From Paracoccaceae bacterium (GTDB taxonomy: Bacteria; Pseudomonadota; Alphaproteobacteria; Rhodobacterales; Rhodobacteraceae), in the NCBI GenBank assembly GCA_030148225.1, contig JASBTX010000007.1, positions 62,001-126,000 on the forward strand: 64,000 bases of DNA. Reading direction: 5' to 3'. Within the stretch, counting starts at the first letter, position 1; each line of letters begins with the position of its first letter. The notes beneath the pieces are model-generated. The model did not search any database and was not told the DNA's origin. It saw nothing but the letters and a program-made list of their open reading frames with translations. Shown in pieces: positions 1 to 8,710 of this stretch. A program made the translations under genes and the position numbers.

Positions 1-604
1 TGCGAATGCCCACCTGCACCGAATGCTCGGCATCGATCAGCCCCAGTTTCATGGCCTTGTACATGCCCGTGCCGTGATCAACCCGCTCCAGATCGTCATC
101 GACCCATGTGTCGGTATGGGCATCGAACTGGATCAGTGACACCGGCCCGAACCTGGCCGCGAAGGCCCGCAGGATGGGATAGGATATATAGTGATCCCCA
201 CCCAGGCTGATCACGCCGACGTCGCGGTCCAGTATGGCCTTGATATGCGCCTCGAGGGTGCCCGGAAAATCCTGCACACGGGCATAGTCAAACGCCATGT
301 CGCCATAATCGATCATGTCGAAATCGGTCAGCGGATTGACATCCCAGCCAAATGGCGGATCGCAGGGTTGCAGGCTGGAGGCTTCGCGGATGGCGCGCGG
401 CCCGAAACGGGCGCCCGGGCGATGGGTCACCGCCTGATCAAAGGGAATGCCGGTGATCGCCAGATCGACACCGGTCAGATCCTTGGTATAGCTGCGGCGC
501 ATGAACGAGGTCGCGCCGGCAAAGGCGTTTTCATAGGACTGGCCGCGATGCCCCTCGCGGGTGAATGCATCATCAACCAGATCGCGCGCGTCGTTCAGGG
601 CCAT
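1..604 (-). CDS. speB: Agmatinase / ureohydrolase (C-terminus beyond window)
   Basis: Mn-dependent ureohydrolase family; agmatinase converts agmatine to putrescine and urea in the cytoplasm. I translated the minus strand from the ATG at 604: MALNDARDLVDDAFTREGHR and onward for 201 codons. Metal-binding signatures are visible: GGDHYISYP and DAHTDTW, with the N-terminal GARFGPRAIREAS motif typical of agmatinases. The 3' end runs off the window, so the last ~115 residues including the second DxD metal motif cannot be checked. Only 3 nt separate it from the stop of the M20 amidohydrolase upstream, so the two are one operon of C-N bond hydrolases. Guanidinobutyrase or another ureohydrolase specificity is possible. 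Confidence 0.85.
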   Translation of the reverse strand, partial: MALNDARDLVDDAFTREGHRGQSYENAFAGATSFMRRSYTKDLTGVDLAITGIPFDQAVTHRPGARFGPRAIREASSLQPCDPPFGWDVNPLTDFDMIDYGDMAFDYARVQDFPGTLEAHIKAILDRDVGVISLGGDHYISYPILRAFAARFGPVSLIQFDAHTDTWVDDDLERVDHGTGMYKAMKLGLIDAEHSVQVGIR

Positions 605-607
605 AAG

Positions 608-1771
608 CTACTCCGCTGGCTGCGCGGTCTCGACGATCCGGGCAAAGAACGAAGCCCCGACCGGTGCGACCGCGTCGTTAAAATTATAGGCCGGATGATG
701 CAGCCCCGGCCCGTCACCCTGCCCCAGAAACAGATAGGAACCGGGCCGCTCTTGCAGCATGTATGAGAAATCTTCGGCCCCCATCTCGCGCCCGTAATCA
801 TCAAGCACGGTCGCCTCTCCGGCGACCTCGCGCGCGATCCGGCTGGCGAATGCGGTCTTTTCAGTGTCATTCACCGTAGGAGGATAGCCCGGCTGATAAT
901 CAAGCCGCGCCTCGACGTCATAGGCGGCAGCCTGACCGGCAACAATCGCCGCCATGCGCTGCATCACCATCGATTGCACGGATGGTTCAAAGGACCGGAC
1001 GGTGCCGCAGATATAGGCCGTATCAGGCACGATATTATCCGCCGTGCCGGTATGTATCTGCGTCACGGAAATCACGAGGTCGTCACCGGTGACGTTGTTG
1101 CGGCTGGAGATGGACTGAATGGCCTGCACGATCCCGACGGCGGCGATGACCGGGTCGCGGGTTTCATGCGGCATCGCCCCGTGACCACCGGCACCCGTCA
1201 CATGGATTTCGAACGTGTCGGCGGCGGCCATGATCGGCCCCGGCGTCGTGTAAAAGCCGCCGGCCTCGAACCCCGGCGCGTTGTGCAGGGCATAGACCTC
1301 GGAAATATTGTACCTGTCCATGATGCCCTCGGCGCACATCACCCCGGCCCCGCCGCCACCCTCTTCTGCGGGCTGAAAGATCAGCGCGACAGTGCCTGTG
1401 AAATTGCGCGTCTCTGCCAGATATTTCGCCGCCCCCAAGAGCATGGTGGTATGCCCGTCATGGCCGCAGGCATGCATCTGCCCCGGATGGGTCGAGGCAT
1501 AGTCCAGCCCCGTCGCCTCGGTGATGGGCAGCGCGTCCATATCGGCCCTGAGCCCGATCACCGGCCCCGCGCCCTGCCCATGGATCAGCGCCACGATGCC
1601 CGTCTCGGCAATGCCCGTATCCAGCTGATCCACCCCGAAATCCTTTAGCTTTTCAGCCACGAACGCGGCGGTTTTGGGCAGGTCGAACTGAAGCTCGGGG
1701 ATGGTGTGCAGATATCTGCGCCATTCCGTCATCTCTTCGGCGAAACCGGCGATGCGATTGATGACGGGCAT
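608..1771 (-). CDS. M20 family amidohydrolase (hippurate hydrolase-like)
   Basis: Zinc metallopeptidase of the M20D amidohydrolase group (HipO / N-acyl amino acid hydrolases), 387 aa, cytoplasmic. Visible family motifs: LRADMDALPI, the metal-binding MHACGHDGHTTMLLG, FQPAEEGGGGA and, near the C-terminus, GAEDFSYML. The reading frame extends further upstream, but I chose the ATG at 1771 (MPVINRIAGFAEEM) because AAGGAG lies 6 nt before it. It is translated ahead of the agmatinase with a 3-nt gap. The exact acyl-amino-acid substrate cannot be read from sequence. Confidence 0.88.
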   Translation of the reverse strand: MPVINRIAGFAEEMTEWRRYLHTIPELQFDLPKTAAFVAEKLKDFGVDQLDTGIAETGIVALIHGQGAGPVIGLRADMDALPITEATGLDYASTHPGQMHACGHDGHTTMLLGAAKYLAETRNFTGTVALIFQPAEEGGGGAGVMCAEGIMDRYNISEVYALHNAPGFEAGGFYTTPGPIMAAADTFEIHVTGAGGHGAMPHETRDPVIAAVGIVQAIQSISSRNNVTGDDLVISVTQIHTGTADNIVPDTAYICGTVRSFEPSVQSMVMQRMAAIVAGQAAAYDVEARLDYQPGYPPTVNDTEKTAFASRIAREVAGEATVLDDYGREMGAEDFSYMLQERPGSYLFLGQGDGPGLHHPAYNFNDAVAPVGASFFARIVETAQPAE

Positions 1772-1835
1772 GTGGACTCCTTGTTGAACAGAACGGATAG
1801 TCGCAACAGAGTTTCCGAATGACAAGGCGGGCGCA

Positions 1836-2684
1836 ATGAAAAATGCATCTGATGGACCGGTCCATGATCAGGCCGTTGATCCGGTTCACGATCCCGAGGG
1901 CGGGATGCCAAGACTGTTGGAAATCATGCGCCGCCTGCGCGATCCTGAAACGGGCTGCCCGTGGGATATCGAACAGGATTTCGCCTCGATCGCACCTTAC
2001 ACGATCGAAGAGGCCTACGAGGTCGCCGATGCCATCGAACGCGAGGCATGGGACGAGCTGGAGGGTGAGTTGGGCGATCTGCTGTTGCAGACGGTCTATC
2101 ACACCGCCATGGGCGAAGAACGCGGGTTTTTCACCTTTGCCAGCGTGGCAAACGCGATATCGGACAAGATGGTGGCGCGCCATCCGCATGTGTTTGGCGA
2201 TGAAAGCCGCGACAAATCCGCCGCCCAGCAGACGCGCGACTGGGAAAGGATCAAGGCCGCCGAACGTGCGGCGCGGGCCGAGGCCGGCGTTCTGGACGGC
2301 GTGGCGGCGGGCCTGCCGGCGCTGACGCGGGCGGTCAAACTTCAGAAACGGGCCGCGCGTGTGGGCTTTGACTGGCCCGATATCGGCGAGGTGGTCGACA
2401 AGATCGTCGAAGAGGCGGGCGAGTTGGCGGCGGCACAAAATGCCGCAGACCCGGGCGAAATAGCGGCAGAGTTTGGCGATCTGTTATTCGTAATGGCCAA
2501 TCTTGCCCGCCATCTCGGTATCGATCCCGAAGAGGCGCTGCGCCGGACAAATTCAAAGTTCACACAGCGTTTTCAGTATATTGAAGAGCGACTGGCAGAA
2601 GATGGCCGCCGCCCAGAAGACTCGAACCTTGCCGAGATGGACACGCTTTGGGACGCGGCGAAACGGCATTTCACAAAAACCTGA
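1836..2684 (+). CDS. mazG: Nucleoside triphosphate pyrophosphohydrolase MazG
   Basis: MazG hydrolyses NTPs and dNTPs to the monophosphate and pyrophosphate; it is a house-cleaning enzyme. The 282-aa protein carries two tandem MazG domains. The first starts at MRRLRDPETGCPWDIEQDF with the metal-binding helices EEAYEVADAI and ELGDLLLQ. The second has IVEEAGELAAAQ and EFGDLLFVMANLARHLGIDPE. The N-terminus is about 20 residues longer than the E. coli protein; a start at the later Met (codon 24, near 1905) cannot be excluded. It diverges from the M20 gene across a 64-bp gap. Confidence 0.93.
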   Translation: MKNASDGPVHDQAVDPVHDPEGGMPRLLEIMRRLRDPETGCPWDIEQDFASIAPYTIEEAYEVADAIEREAWDELEGELGDLLLQTVYHTAMGEERGFFTFASVANAISDKMVARHPHVFGDESRDKSAAQQTRDWERIKAAERAARAEAGVLDGVAAGLPALTRAVKLQKRAARVGFDWPDIGEVVDKIVEEAGELAAAQNAADPGEIAAEFGDLLFVMANLARHLGIDPEEALRRTNSKFTQRFQYIEERLAEDGRRPEDSNLAEMDTLWDAAKRHFTKT

Positions 2685-2700
2685 TTTATTTGATCAGCTA

Positions 2701-2730
2701 TTGACCTGAGTAATTTTGTCGGATTTATAC
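2701..2730 (+). promoter_or_regulatory. Predicted promoter with imperfect iron-box-like palindrome
   Basis: TTGACC (2701-2706) is spaced 18 bp from TTATAC (2725-2730), a plausible sigma-70 promoter for the binding-protein gene at 2760. The spacer holds CTGAGTAATTTTGTCGG (2706-2722), an imperfect dyad of TGA-N9-TCA type (one mismatch). Operators of that form are known for iron regulators in alphaproteobacteria. A repressor bound here would block the promoter. Prediction only. Confidence 0.45.
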
Positions 2731-2759
2731 CGGCCAATGCCTACAACCGGAGTTCCCTG

Positions 2760-3752
2760 ATGTCTCTGCGCGCCCTGTTCGCCCCGCTTGCCGCCGTCTT
2801 TCTTGCCAGCCCCCTGCTGGCGCAAGAGGTCAATGTCTATTCCTACCGTCAGCCCGAACTGGTCCAGCCGCTCTTTGATGCCTTTACCGAGAAAACCGGG
2901 ATCAGCGTCAATTCCGTCTTCCTCAACAAGGGTATGGCCGAACGACTGAAGGCCGAGGGCAAGCGTTCCCCTGCCGATCTGGCCTTTACCGTCGATATCG
3001 GGCGGCTTTCGCAACTCAAGGCCGCGGGCGTCCTGCAACCGGTCCACTCGGATATCCTTGATGCCGCCATCCCACCCGCGTTTCGCGACCCCGACGGTGA
3101 ATGGTTTGGCCTGACCACCCGCGCTCGCGTGATCTTTGCCTCGCGCGACCGCGTCGCCGAGGGTGAGATCACCACATACGAAGACCTCGCGTCGGAAAAA
3201 TGGCGCGACCGCATCTGCATCCGTTCGGGCACCAATGCCTATAACCTCGCCCTCATCGCCGGCATGATTGAACAATATGACATGCAGACGGCGAAGGCCT
3301 GGCTGACCGGGCTGCGCGACAACCTCGCGCGCAAACCCCAGGGCAATGACCGCGCCCAGGTCAAGGCAATCTCAGAGGGCGAATGCGATATCTCTGTCGG
3401 CAATGCCTATTACATGGCGCTGATGATGAAGAATGACGAACAACGCCCATGGGCCGAAGCGGTGCGCATCATCTACCCGACGTTTGAAGCCGGTGGCACG
3501 CATGTGAATGTCTCGGGTGTCGGGCTGACCCGTGCCGCACCCAACCGCGACAACGCGATCCTGCTGATGGAATTCCTGGCCTCGGACGAGGGTCAGCGCC
3601 TCTATGCCGAAATCAACAGCGAAACGCCGATCTCGCCGCGCGCTTCGGCCACCAGGGGCGGGTTCACGGCCGATGACGCCAATCTGCAGACGCTCGCCGA
3701 TCTGCGCCCCGATGCGCTGCGCCTTGTCGAAGAGGTCGATTTCGACCGCTAA
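2760..3752 (+). CDS. Fe(3+) ABC transporter substrate-binding protein (FutA/FbpA-like)
   Basis: Periplasmic binding protein, 330 aa, of the ferric-iron (FutA/FbpA/AfuA) family in the class II binding-protein fold. An N-terminal signal peptide is clear (LFAPLAAVFLASPLLA, cleavage before QEV). The mature protein begins VNVYSYRQPELVQPLFDAF, characteristic of this family. Tyrosines near residues 216-217 (GNAYYMAL) match the usual tyrosine pair for Fe(3+) binding, and DEGQRLYAEIN closes the fold. No permease or ATPase gene is adjacent, so it is an orphan in this window. A dyad overlapping its promoter supports iron control. Specificity for iron rests on family resemblance. Confidence 0.85.
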   Translation: MSLRALFAPLAAVFLASPLLAQEVNVYSYRQPELVQPLFDAFTEKTGISVNSVFLNKGMAERLKAEGKRSPADLAFTVDIGRLSQLKAAGVLQPVHSDILDAAIPPAFRDPDGEWFGLTTRARVIFASRDRVAEGEITTYEDLASEKWRDRICIRSGTNAYNLALIAGMIEQYDMQTAKAWLTGLRDNLARKPQGNDRAQVKAISEGECDISVGNAYYMALMMKNDEQRPWAEAVRIIYPTFEAGGTHVNVSGVGLTRAAPNRDNAILLMEFLASDEGQRLYAEINSETPISPRASATRGGFTADDANLQTLADLRPDALRLVEEVDFDR

Positions 3753-3774
3753 ACGCAAAGGCAGCCCGCCTGTA

Positions 3775-3799
3775 AACGCCCGGCCCCCTGCCGGGCGTT
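3775..3799 (+). terminator. Hairpin after the iron-binding protein gene
   Basis: A 9-bp stem (AACGCCCGG / CCGGGCGTT) with a 7-nt loop begins about 20 nt after the stop codon. There is no long T-run after it, so termination would be weak or the hairpin may only protect the mRNA end. Confidence 0.45.
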
Positions 3800-3860
3800 C
3801 GCGTTTGACGGCTGGACATTCCCCGGCGGGATTGTCAGCAATGCACTACGGAGGAAAGGC

Positions 3861-4802
3861 ATGTCGCCCAGAAAAATCATCATCGATACCGACCCGGGGC
3901 AAGACGACGCCGTCGCCATCCTGCTGGCGCTGGCCAGCCCCGAAGAGATCGACGTGCTGGGTATCACCGCTGTGGCGGGTAATGTGCCGCTGGCGCTGAC
4001 GGCCAAGAATGCCCGTATCGTCTGCGAACTGGCCGGGCGCACAGATATCCCCGTTTATGCCGGCTGTGATGCGCCGCTCCGGCGCAGGCTGGTGACGGCT
4101 GAGCATGTGCATGGCAAGACCGGCCTTGACGGCCCGTCCCTGCCCGATCCGCATATGGCGCTGGCCGATGGCCACGCGGTCGATTTCATCATCCGCACGC
4201 TGCGCGAACATCCGGCGGGTAAGGTCACGCTCTGCCCGCTGGGTCCGCTGACAAATATCGCGCGCGCCTTTCAGGACGCGCCGGACATTATCGGCAGGGT
4301 CGACGAAATCGTCCTGATGGGCGGTGCGTATTTCGAGGTTGGCAACATCACACCCGCCGCCGAGTTCAACATCTATGTCGATCCGGAAGCCGCTGAAATC
4401 GTTTTCAGATCAGGCGCAAGCATCACGGTGATGCCGCTGGATGTCACGCATAAGGCACTGGTGACACCCGAACGAAACGACGCCTTTCGCGCCATCGGCA
4501 CGCGCCCGGCCATCGCCGTGGCAGAGATGACCGATTTCTTCGAACGGTTCGACAAGGAAAAATACGGCTCGCCTGGTGCCCCGCTGCATGATCCCTGCGT
4601 AACCGCCTATCTGATCGAACCGGGCCTGTTCTCGGGGCGCCATATCAATGTCGAGATCGAGACAGGCTCGGACCTGACGCTGGGCATGACCGTGGCCGAC
4701 TGGTGGGGCGTCACCGACCGACCGGCCAATGCGCATTTCATGGGCGATCTTGATGCCGACGGGTTTTTCGCGCTGCTGACCAAGCGTCTGGCCTGGCTCT
4801 GA
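3861..4802 (+). CDS. Nucleoside hydrolase (inosine-uridine preferring type)
   Basis: Cleaves the N-glycosidic bond of ribonucleosides to ribose and free base for salvage; 313 aa, cytoplasmic. The Ca-binding signature DTDPGQDDA (Asp9, Asp11, Asp15, Asp16) is at the N-terminus. Further family motifs are ITAVAGNV, LGPLTNIA, VLMGGAY, EFNIYVDPEAA and the C-terminal HDPCVTAYL with the metal-binding Asp. An AGGA sequence precedes the ATG. Base preference cannot be predicted. Confidence 0.92.
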   Translation: MSPRKIIIDTDPGQDDAVAILLALASPEEIDVLGITAVAGNVPLALTAKNARIVCELAGRTDIPVYAGCDAPLRRRLVTAEHVHGKTGLDGPSLPDPHMALADGHAVDFIIRTLREHPAGKVTLCPLGPLTNIARAFQDAPDIIGRVDEIVLMGGAYFEVGNITPAAEFNIYVDPEAAEIVFRSGASITVMPLDVTHKALVTPERNDAFRAIGTRPAIAVAEMTDFFERFDKEKYGSPGAPLHDPCVTAYLIEPGLFSGRHINVEIETGSDLTLGMTVADWWGVTDRPANAHFMGDLDADGFFALLTKRLAWL

Positions 4803-4833
4803 ACCAATAAGGCCACCGCAAAGGGGGACATGC

Positions 4834-6264
4834 ATGGATCCGATCCGGTTCGACAACAGCTACGCCAGGCTGCCGCCGCGTTTCTATACCCGCCAGATCG
4901 CAACACCCGTCCCGGCGCCGGCGCTCATCGCGCTCAATACCGGGCTGGCCGCCGGTCTCGGCCTCGATCCTGACTGGCTTGCCTCTGACGCCGGTATTTC
5001 CGCCCTTGCGGGCAATGCCGTGCCGCCGGGCGCCGCGCCGCTTGCCCAGGCCTATGCCGGTCACCAGTTCGGCGGCTTCTCGCCCCAGCTGGGCGACGGG
5101 CGTGCGCTCCTTCTGGGTGAGGTGATCGCCCCGGATGGCAGGCGCTTTGACCTCCAGCTCAAGGGCTCGGGCCCCACCCCCTATTCGCGCATGGGCGATG
5201 GCCGCGCCTGGATCGGCCCCGTCATGCGCGAATATATCATGTCCGAGGCGATGGCCGCCCTTGGCATCCCGACCACCCGCGCGCTTGCCGCCCTCACCAC
5301 CGGCGAGACGATCTATCGCGAAGGCCCGCTGCCCGGCGCCATTCTGACGCGCGTCGCCGCCAGCCATATCCGCGTCGGCACATTCGAGTATTTCGCGGCG
5401 CGTCAGGATAACGACGCCATCGCGCAGCTGATCGATCACGTGATCGCCCGCCACTTCCCCGACACATCAGGTGCGCTCGGTATGTTCGACGCCGTCGTCA
5501 CGGCCCAGGCCCGCCTCATCGCGGCATGGATGGGCGTGGGCTTTGTGCACGGGGTCATGAATACCGACAATATGGCGCTTTCGGGTGAGACCATCGATTA
5601 CGGCCCCTGCGCCTTTATCGACGGCTTTGCCTTTGGCCGTGTCTTCAGCTCGATCGATCAGCATGGCCGCTATGCCTATGCCAACCAGCCGCGCATCGCG
5701 ATCTGGAACCTCGCTCAACTGGGCAGCGCCCTGATCCCCGCCATCCCCGGCCCACAGGATACCGCCATCGACTCGGCGACCGAAATCCTGAACCGCTTCA
5801 CCCCGCGCTTTACGGCCGAACGCGACCGCAACTTCCGCGCCAAGCTTGGCCTTACCGGGGAAGATGACGGTGATATCGCGCTCATCGACCGGCTGCTCGC
5901 GCTCATGGATCAGGACGGCGCCGATTTCACCGATACATTCCGCGCGCTTGCCGATGGCGATGCCGCCGATCAGTTCACTGATCGCGAGGCTTACCACCTC
6001 TGGCACCAGGACTGGCAAAACCGCCTTGCCCACGAAGATGCCGCCAAAGCAACCGCGCTGATGCGCGCCACCAACCCCGCCATCATCCCGCGCACCCACC
6101 GGATCGAGGCGGCGATCGAGGCCGCGCTTGCGGGCGACATGAACCCGTTTCACCGCCTGAACCGCGTGCTCGCTACGCCTTTTGCACCCGATCCTGCCGA
6201 TCTCGACCTTGCGCGCGCACCACTCGCGCAGGAAATCGTGCCCGCCACATTCTGCGGTACCTGA
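4834..6264 (+). CDS. selO: Protein adenylyltransferase SelO (YdiU/UPF0061)
   Basis: Pseudokinase-fold enzyme that transfers AMP from ATP to Ser/Thr/Tyr of target proteins, linked to redox stress in E. coli. At 476 aa it is near the usual length. Visible motifs: AYAGHQFGGFSPQLGDGRA, QLKGSGPTPYSRMGDGRA, the HGVMNTDNM metal/ATP segment, and DYGPCAFIDGF. The chain ends at FCGT, keeping the near-terminal cysteine at a position where eukaryotic SelO has selenocysteine. It starts 31 nt after the nucleoside hydrolase stop and is probably co-transcribed. Confidence 0.93.
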   Translation: MDPIRFDNSYARLPPRFYTRQIATPVPAPALIALNTGLAAGLGLDPDWLASDAGISALAGNAVPPGAAPLAQAYAGHQFGGFSPQLGDGRALLLGEVIAPDGRRFDLQLKGSGPTPYSRMGDGRAWIGPVMREYIMSEAMAALGIPTTRALAALTTGETIYREGPLPGAILTRVAASHIRVGTFEYFAARQDNDAIAQLIDHVIARHFPDTSGALGMFDAVVTAQARLIAAWMGVGFVHGVMNTDNMALSGETIDYGPCAFIDGFAFGRVFSSIDQHGRYAYANQPRIAIWNLAQLGSALIPAIPGPQDTAIDSATEILNRFTPRFTAERDRNFRAKLGLTGEDDGDIALIDRLLALMDQDGADFTDTFRALADGDAADQFTDREAYHLWHQDWQNRLAHEDAAKATALMRATNPAIIPRTHRIEAAIEAALAGDMNPFHRLNRVLATPFAPDPADLDLARAPLAQEIVPATFCGT

Positions 6265-6270
6265 TCCGGC

Positions 6271-6335
6271 TTCATTGTTCCCGAAATACCTTGGGGGTGA
6301 GCGCGCCAATGCGCGCGAGGGGGCAAAGCCCCCTC
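6271..6335 (-). repeat. Dispersed GC-rich intergenic repeat, copy A
   Basis: Read on the minus strand this is a GGGGGC...GCCCCC hairpin, a variable palindromic middle, then CCCCCAAGGTATTTC and GGGAACAATGAA. Copies B (20314-20375) and C (57188-57249) share both ends. It lies between the convergent selO and DMT transporter genes, where it may also act as a transcription stop. Confidence 0.75.
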
Positions 6336-6349
6336 AACCGGCCGCGCTG

Positions 6350-7249
6350 CTAACTGCCCCTGCGTGCCGGGCGGTTCGCGACGATCAGCCCCAGCGCCAC
6401 CAGAACCAGCCCCCCCACGATCCCAACGCTCAGCGCTTCATCCAGCAAAAGCCAGCCCAACAGAACGCCGAAAACGGGGGTCAGAAAACTGAAGGACGCC
6501 ACGGATGAGGCCGGATAAATCGTCAGCAGCCAGAGCCAGAACAGGAACCCAGCCGAGACCACCAGCAGGATCTGAAACCCCAAGGCGCCCCAGCTGGCCA
6601 GCGTCACCTCGCGCAATAGCGGCCCGAAAAACGGCGATACCGCCGTCAGCACGATCCCCGAGACGATCAGCTGATAGAGAAGCTGCATCTCGGGGCGCAC
6701 CCGCACCATCGCCGATCCCCGCGCCATAATCGCGATCCCCGCCCAGAATATCGCCCCCGCGAGCGAAAACAGATCGCCGATCAGGCTGGCCCCGTCCGCA
6801 TTCCCGCCCCGGTCCAGCATCGCCCATGCCACCCCTGCAAAGGCCAGGATCAGCCCCGCCGCCTTGGCCGGGGTCAGGCGATCACCCGGCAAGAGGAAAT
6901 GCGCCAGCACCGCCGTCCAGACCGGCATCGAATAAAAGATTACGCTCACCCGCGTCACCGTGGTCAGATCCAGCGCCAGAAACAGAAAGATGAACTCGAC
7001 CGTGAATATCATACCCATGGCAAGACCGGCGCGTAACGTACCGGGAACATAGGCAATCTCCATGCCGCGCCAGCGCATCCATGCCATCAGCACGAAAATC
7101 CCGCCCAGCGATCTCAGCCCGGCAAAGAACACTGGCTGGAACCCCTGATTGCCGATCTTGATGACGATCTGGTTGAAGGCGAGGAACAGCGAAAACAGCA
7201 CCAGCGCCGTCGCCCCGTACATATCCATCGATCTGCGTTCTGCTGCCAT
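6350..7249 (-). CDS. DMT superfamily (EamA) transporter
   Basis: Ten-helix drug/metabolite-type exporter of 299 aa in the inner membrane, with two EamA repeats. The first begins at LVLFSLFLAFNQIVIKI and the second at LIGDLFSLAGAIFWAGIAIMA; the last helix is VGIVGGLVLVALGLIVA. The open frame continues far upstream without similarity, so I placed the start at the ATG at 7249 (MAAERRSMDMYG) preceded by GGGAAGG. MDMYG at 7228 is an alternative. Substrate unknown. Confidence 0.85.
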   Translation of the reverse strand: MAAERRSMDMYGATALVLFSLFLAFNQIVIKIGNQGFQPVFFAGLRSLGGIFVLMAWMRWRGMEIAYVPGTLRAGLAMGMIFTVEFIFLFLALDLTTVTRVSVIFYSMPVWTAVLAHFLLPGDRLTPAKAAGLILAFAGVAWAMLDRGGNADGASLIGDLFSLAGAIFWAGIAIMARGSAMVRVRPEMQLLYQLIVSGIVLTAVSPFFGPLLREVTLASWGALGFQILLVVSAGFLFWLWLLTIYPASSVASFSFLTPVFGVLLGWLLLDEALSVGIVGGLVLVALGLIVANRPARRGS

Positions 7250-7417
7250 CGCCTTCCCGCCCCGCGCATCCTCTGCCGATCCCACCGACCATCCGGCCCA
7301 GGCCAGAAGGCGCGTGCGCCCCGAGGAAGTCAAGCACCCGCCCGCAAATCGGCCGGAAATGCGCTTACCCCCGCGCCGCAAATTGGTGTAAGAGCGGGAA
7401 AAACACGGAGGACGGGT

Positions 7418-8665
7418 ATGGACCTGTTGCAGATCGCATCGCTGCTGATCGTGATGGCTGCCGGCTTTGGCGCGATCAATTATCTCCTTTTGCGGCTGCC
7501 ATCTTCGATCGGCATCCTTGTGGTGGCCTTTCTGGCATCGCTGGGGGTGCTGGCGGTGGATTATGCGCTGCCGCAATATGGCATGGCCGATACCGTGCGC
7601 GCATTGGTCATCACCATCGATTTCGATGCCGCCCTGCTCGAGGGCATGCTGGGGCTTCTGCTCTTTGCCGGAGCGCTGCATGTGAAGCTGCAGGACCTGC
7701 GCGCCCAGTGGCTGCCGGTTTTCCTGATGGCGACAATCGGCGTTGGTCTGTCCACCGTGATTGTCGGCACGGGGTTCAGCTGGCTCACAGGTATGCCGCT
7801 TCTGATTGCACTGGTCTTCGGCGCGCTGATCTCGCCCACCGACCCGGTCGCGGTGCTGGGCGTCCTGCGCAAGGCCAGCCTGCCCAAGACGCTCGAGACC
7901 AAGATCGCGGGCGAATCGCTCTTCAATGACGGTGTCGGCTATGTGGTCTTTCTGGTGCTTGCAGGGCTGGCCTTTCCCAAGCCCGGCGAAGCCGAGGCCG
8001 GTCTGGCCGATGCCGCCTGGCTCTTTGTGCAGGAGGCCGGGGGCGGCGCGGTTCTTGGCGTGGTGCTTGGCTGGCTGACCTTTCGGGTCATGCGACTGAT
8101 CGATGATTACGCGCTCGAGGTGCTGATCACGCTGGCACTGGCCTTTGGCGGCTATCAGATGGCGGCCTATCTGCATTTCTCGGCCCCGATCACGGCGGTC
8201 GCTGCCGGGCTCCTGATCGGCGATATCGGCGCCCGGCACGGCATGAGCGAAGAGACACGAAACTATGTCGATGCATTCTGGAAACTGATCGACGAAATCC
8301 TCAATGCCGTGCTATTCCTGATGATTGGATTCGAGGTTTTTGCCATCACGCTTTCGGCGGACATCCTGACCACCGGCCTGTTGTCGATCCTTCTGGCACT
8401 CGTGGCCCGGCTGGCGGCAGTGGCGGTGCCGGTGCTGCTTCTCAGGCCGTTTCGCGCATTTACCGCCGGGGTCATTCCGATCATGACATGGGGCGGGATC
8501 AAGGGTGGTATCTCGGTCGCTCTCGCTCTGTCGCTGCCCGAGGGCGAGTGGAAACCGCTCATCCTGACATCGACCTATGTGGTTGTGCTGTTCTCGATCA
8601 TCCTGCAGGGGCTGACCATCGCACCGCTGGCCCGGCGGCTGGGGCGCGAGCCTGAACTGATGTAG
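7418..8665 (+). CDS. Cation:proton antiporter, CPA1 family
   Basis: Inner-membrane Na+/H+-type antiporter, 415 aa, with about 12 hydrophobic segments. The characteristic CPA1 motifs are present: LLFAGALHV, SPTDPVAVLGVLR, and GESLFNDGVGYVVF, which includes the paired acidic residues of the ion-binding site (ND). The late helices include MTWGGIKGGISVALALSLP. Divergent from the DMT gene at 7249. It lacks the long C-terminal cytoplasmic domain of NhaP-type proteins. Confidence 0.9.
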   Translation: MDLLQIASLLIVMAAGFGAINYLLLRLPSSIGILVVAFLASLGVLAVDYALPQYGMADTVRALVITIDFDAALLEGMLGLLLFAGALHVKLQDLRAQWLPVFLMATIGVGLSTVIVGTGFSWLTGMPLLIALVFGALISPTDPVAVLGVLRKASLPKTLETKIAGESLFNDGVGYVVFLVLAGLAFPKPGEAEAGLADAAWLFVQEAGGGAVLGVVLGWLTFRVMRLIDDYALEVLITLALAFGGYQMAAYLHFSAPITAVAAGLLIGDIGARHGMSEETRNYVDAFWKLIDEILNAVLFLMIGFEVFAITLSADILTTGLLSILLALVARLAAVAVPVLLLRPFRAFTAGVIPIMTWGGIKGGISVALALSLPEGEWKPLILTSTYVVVLFSIILQGLTIAPLARRLGREPELM

Positions 8666-8710
8666 GCCGCTGGCGGGCGCGACGGGGCCCGCCGGGCGGA
8701 AGGGGAACAG

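Noticed and set aside
7250-8239. Long minus-strand open frame continuing upstream of the DMT transporter and antisense to the antiporter
   Set aside because: The extension has the composition of an antisense shadow (Gln/His/Arg-rich), no family match and no ribosome-binding site; the CPA1 antiporter on the plus strand has clear motifs.
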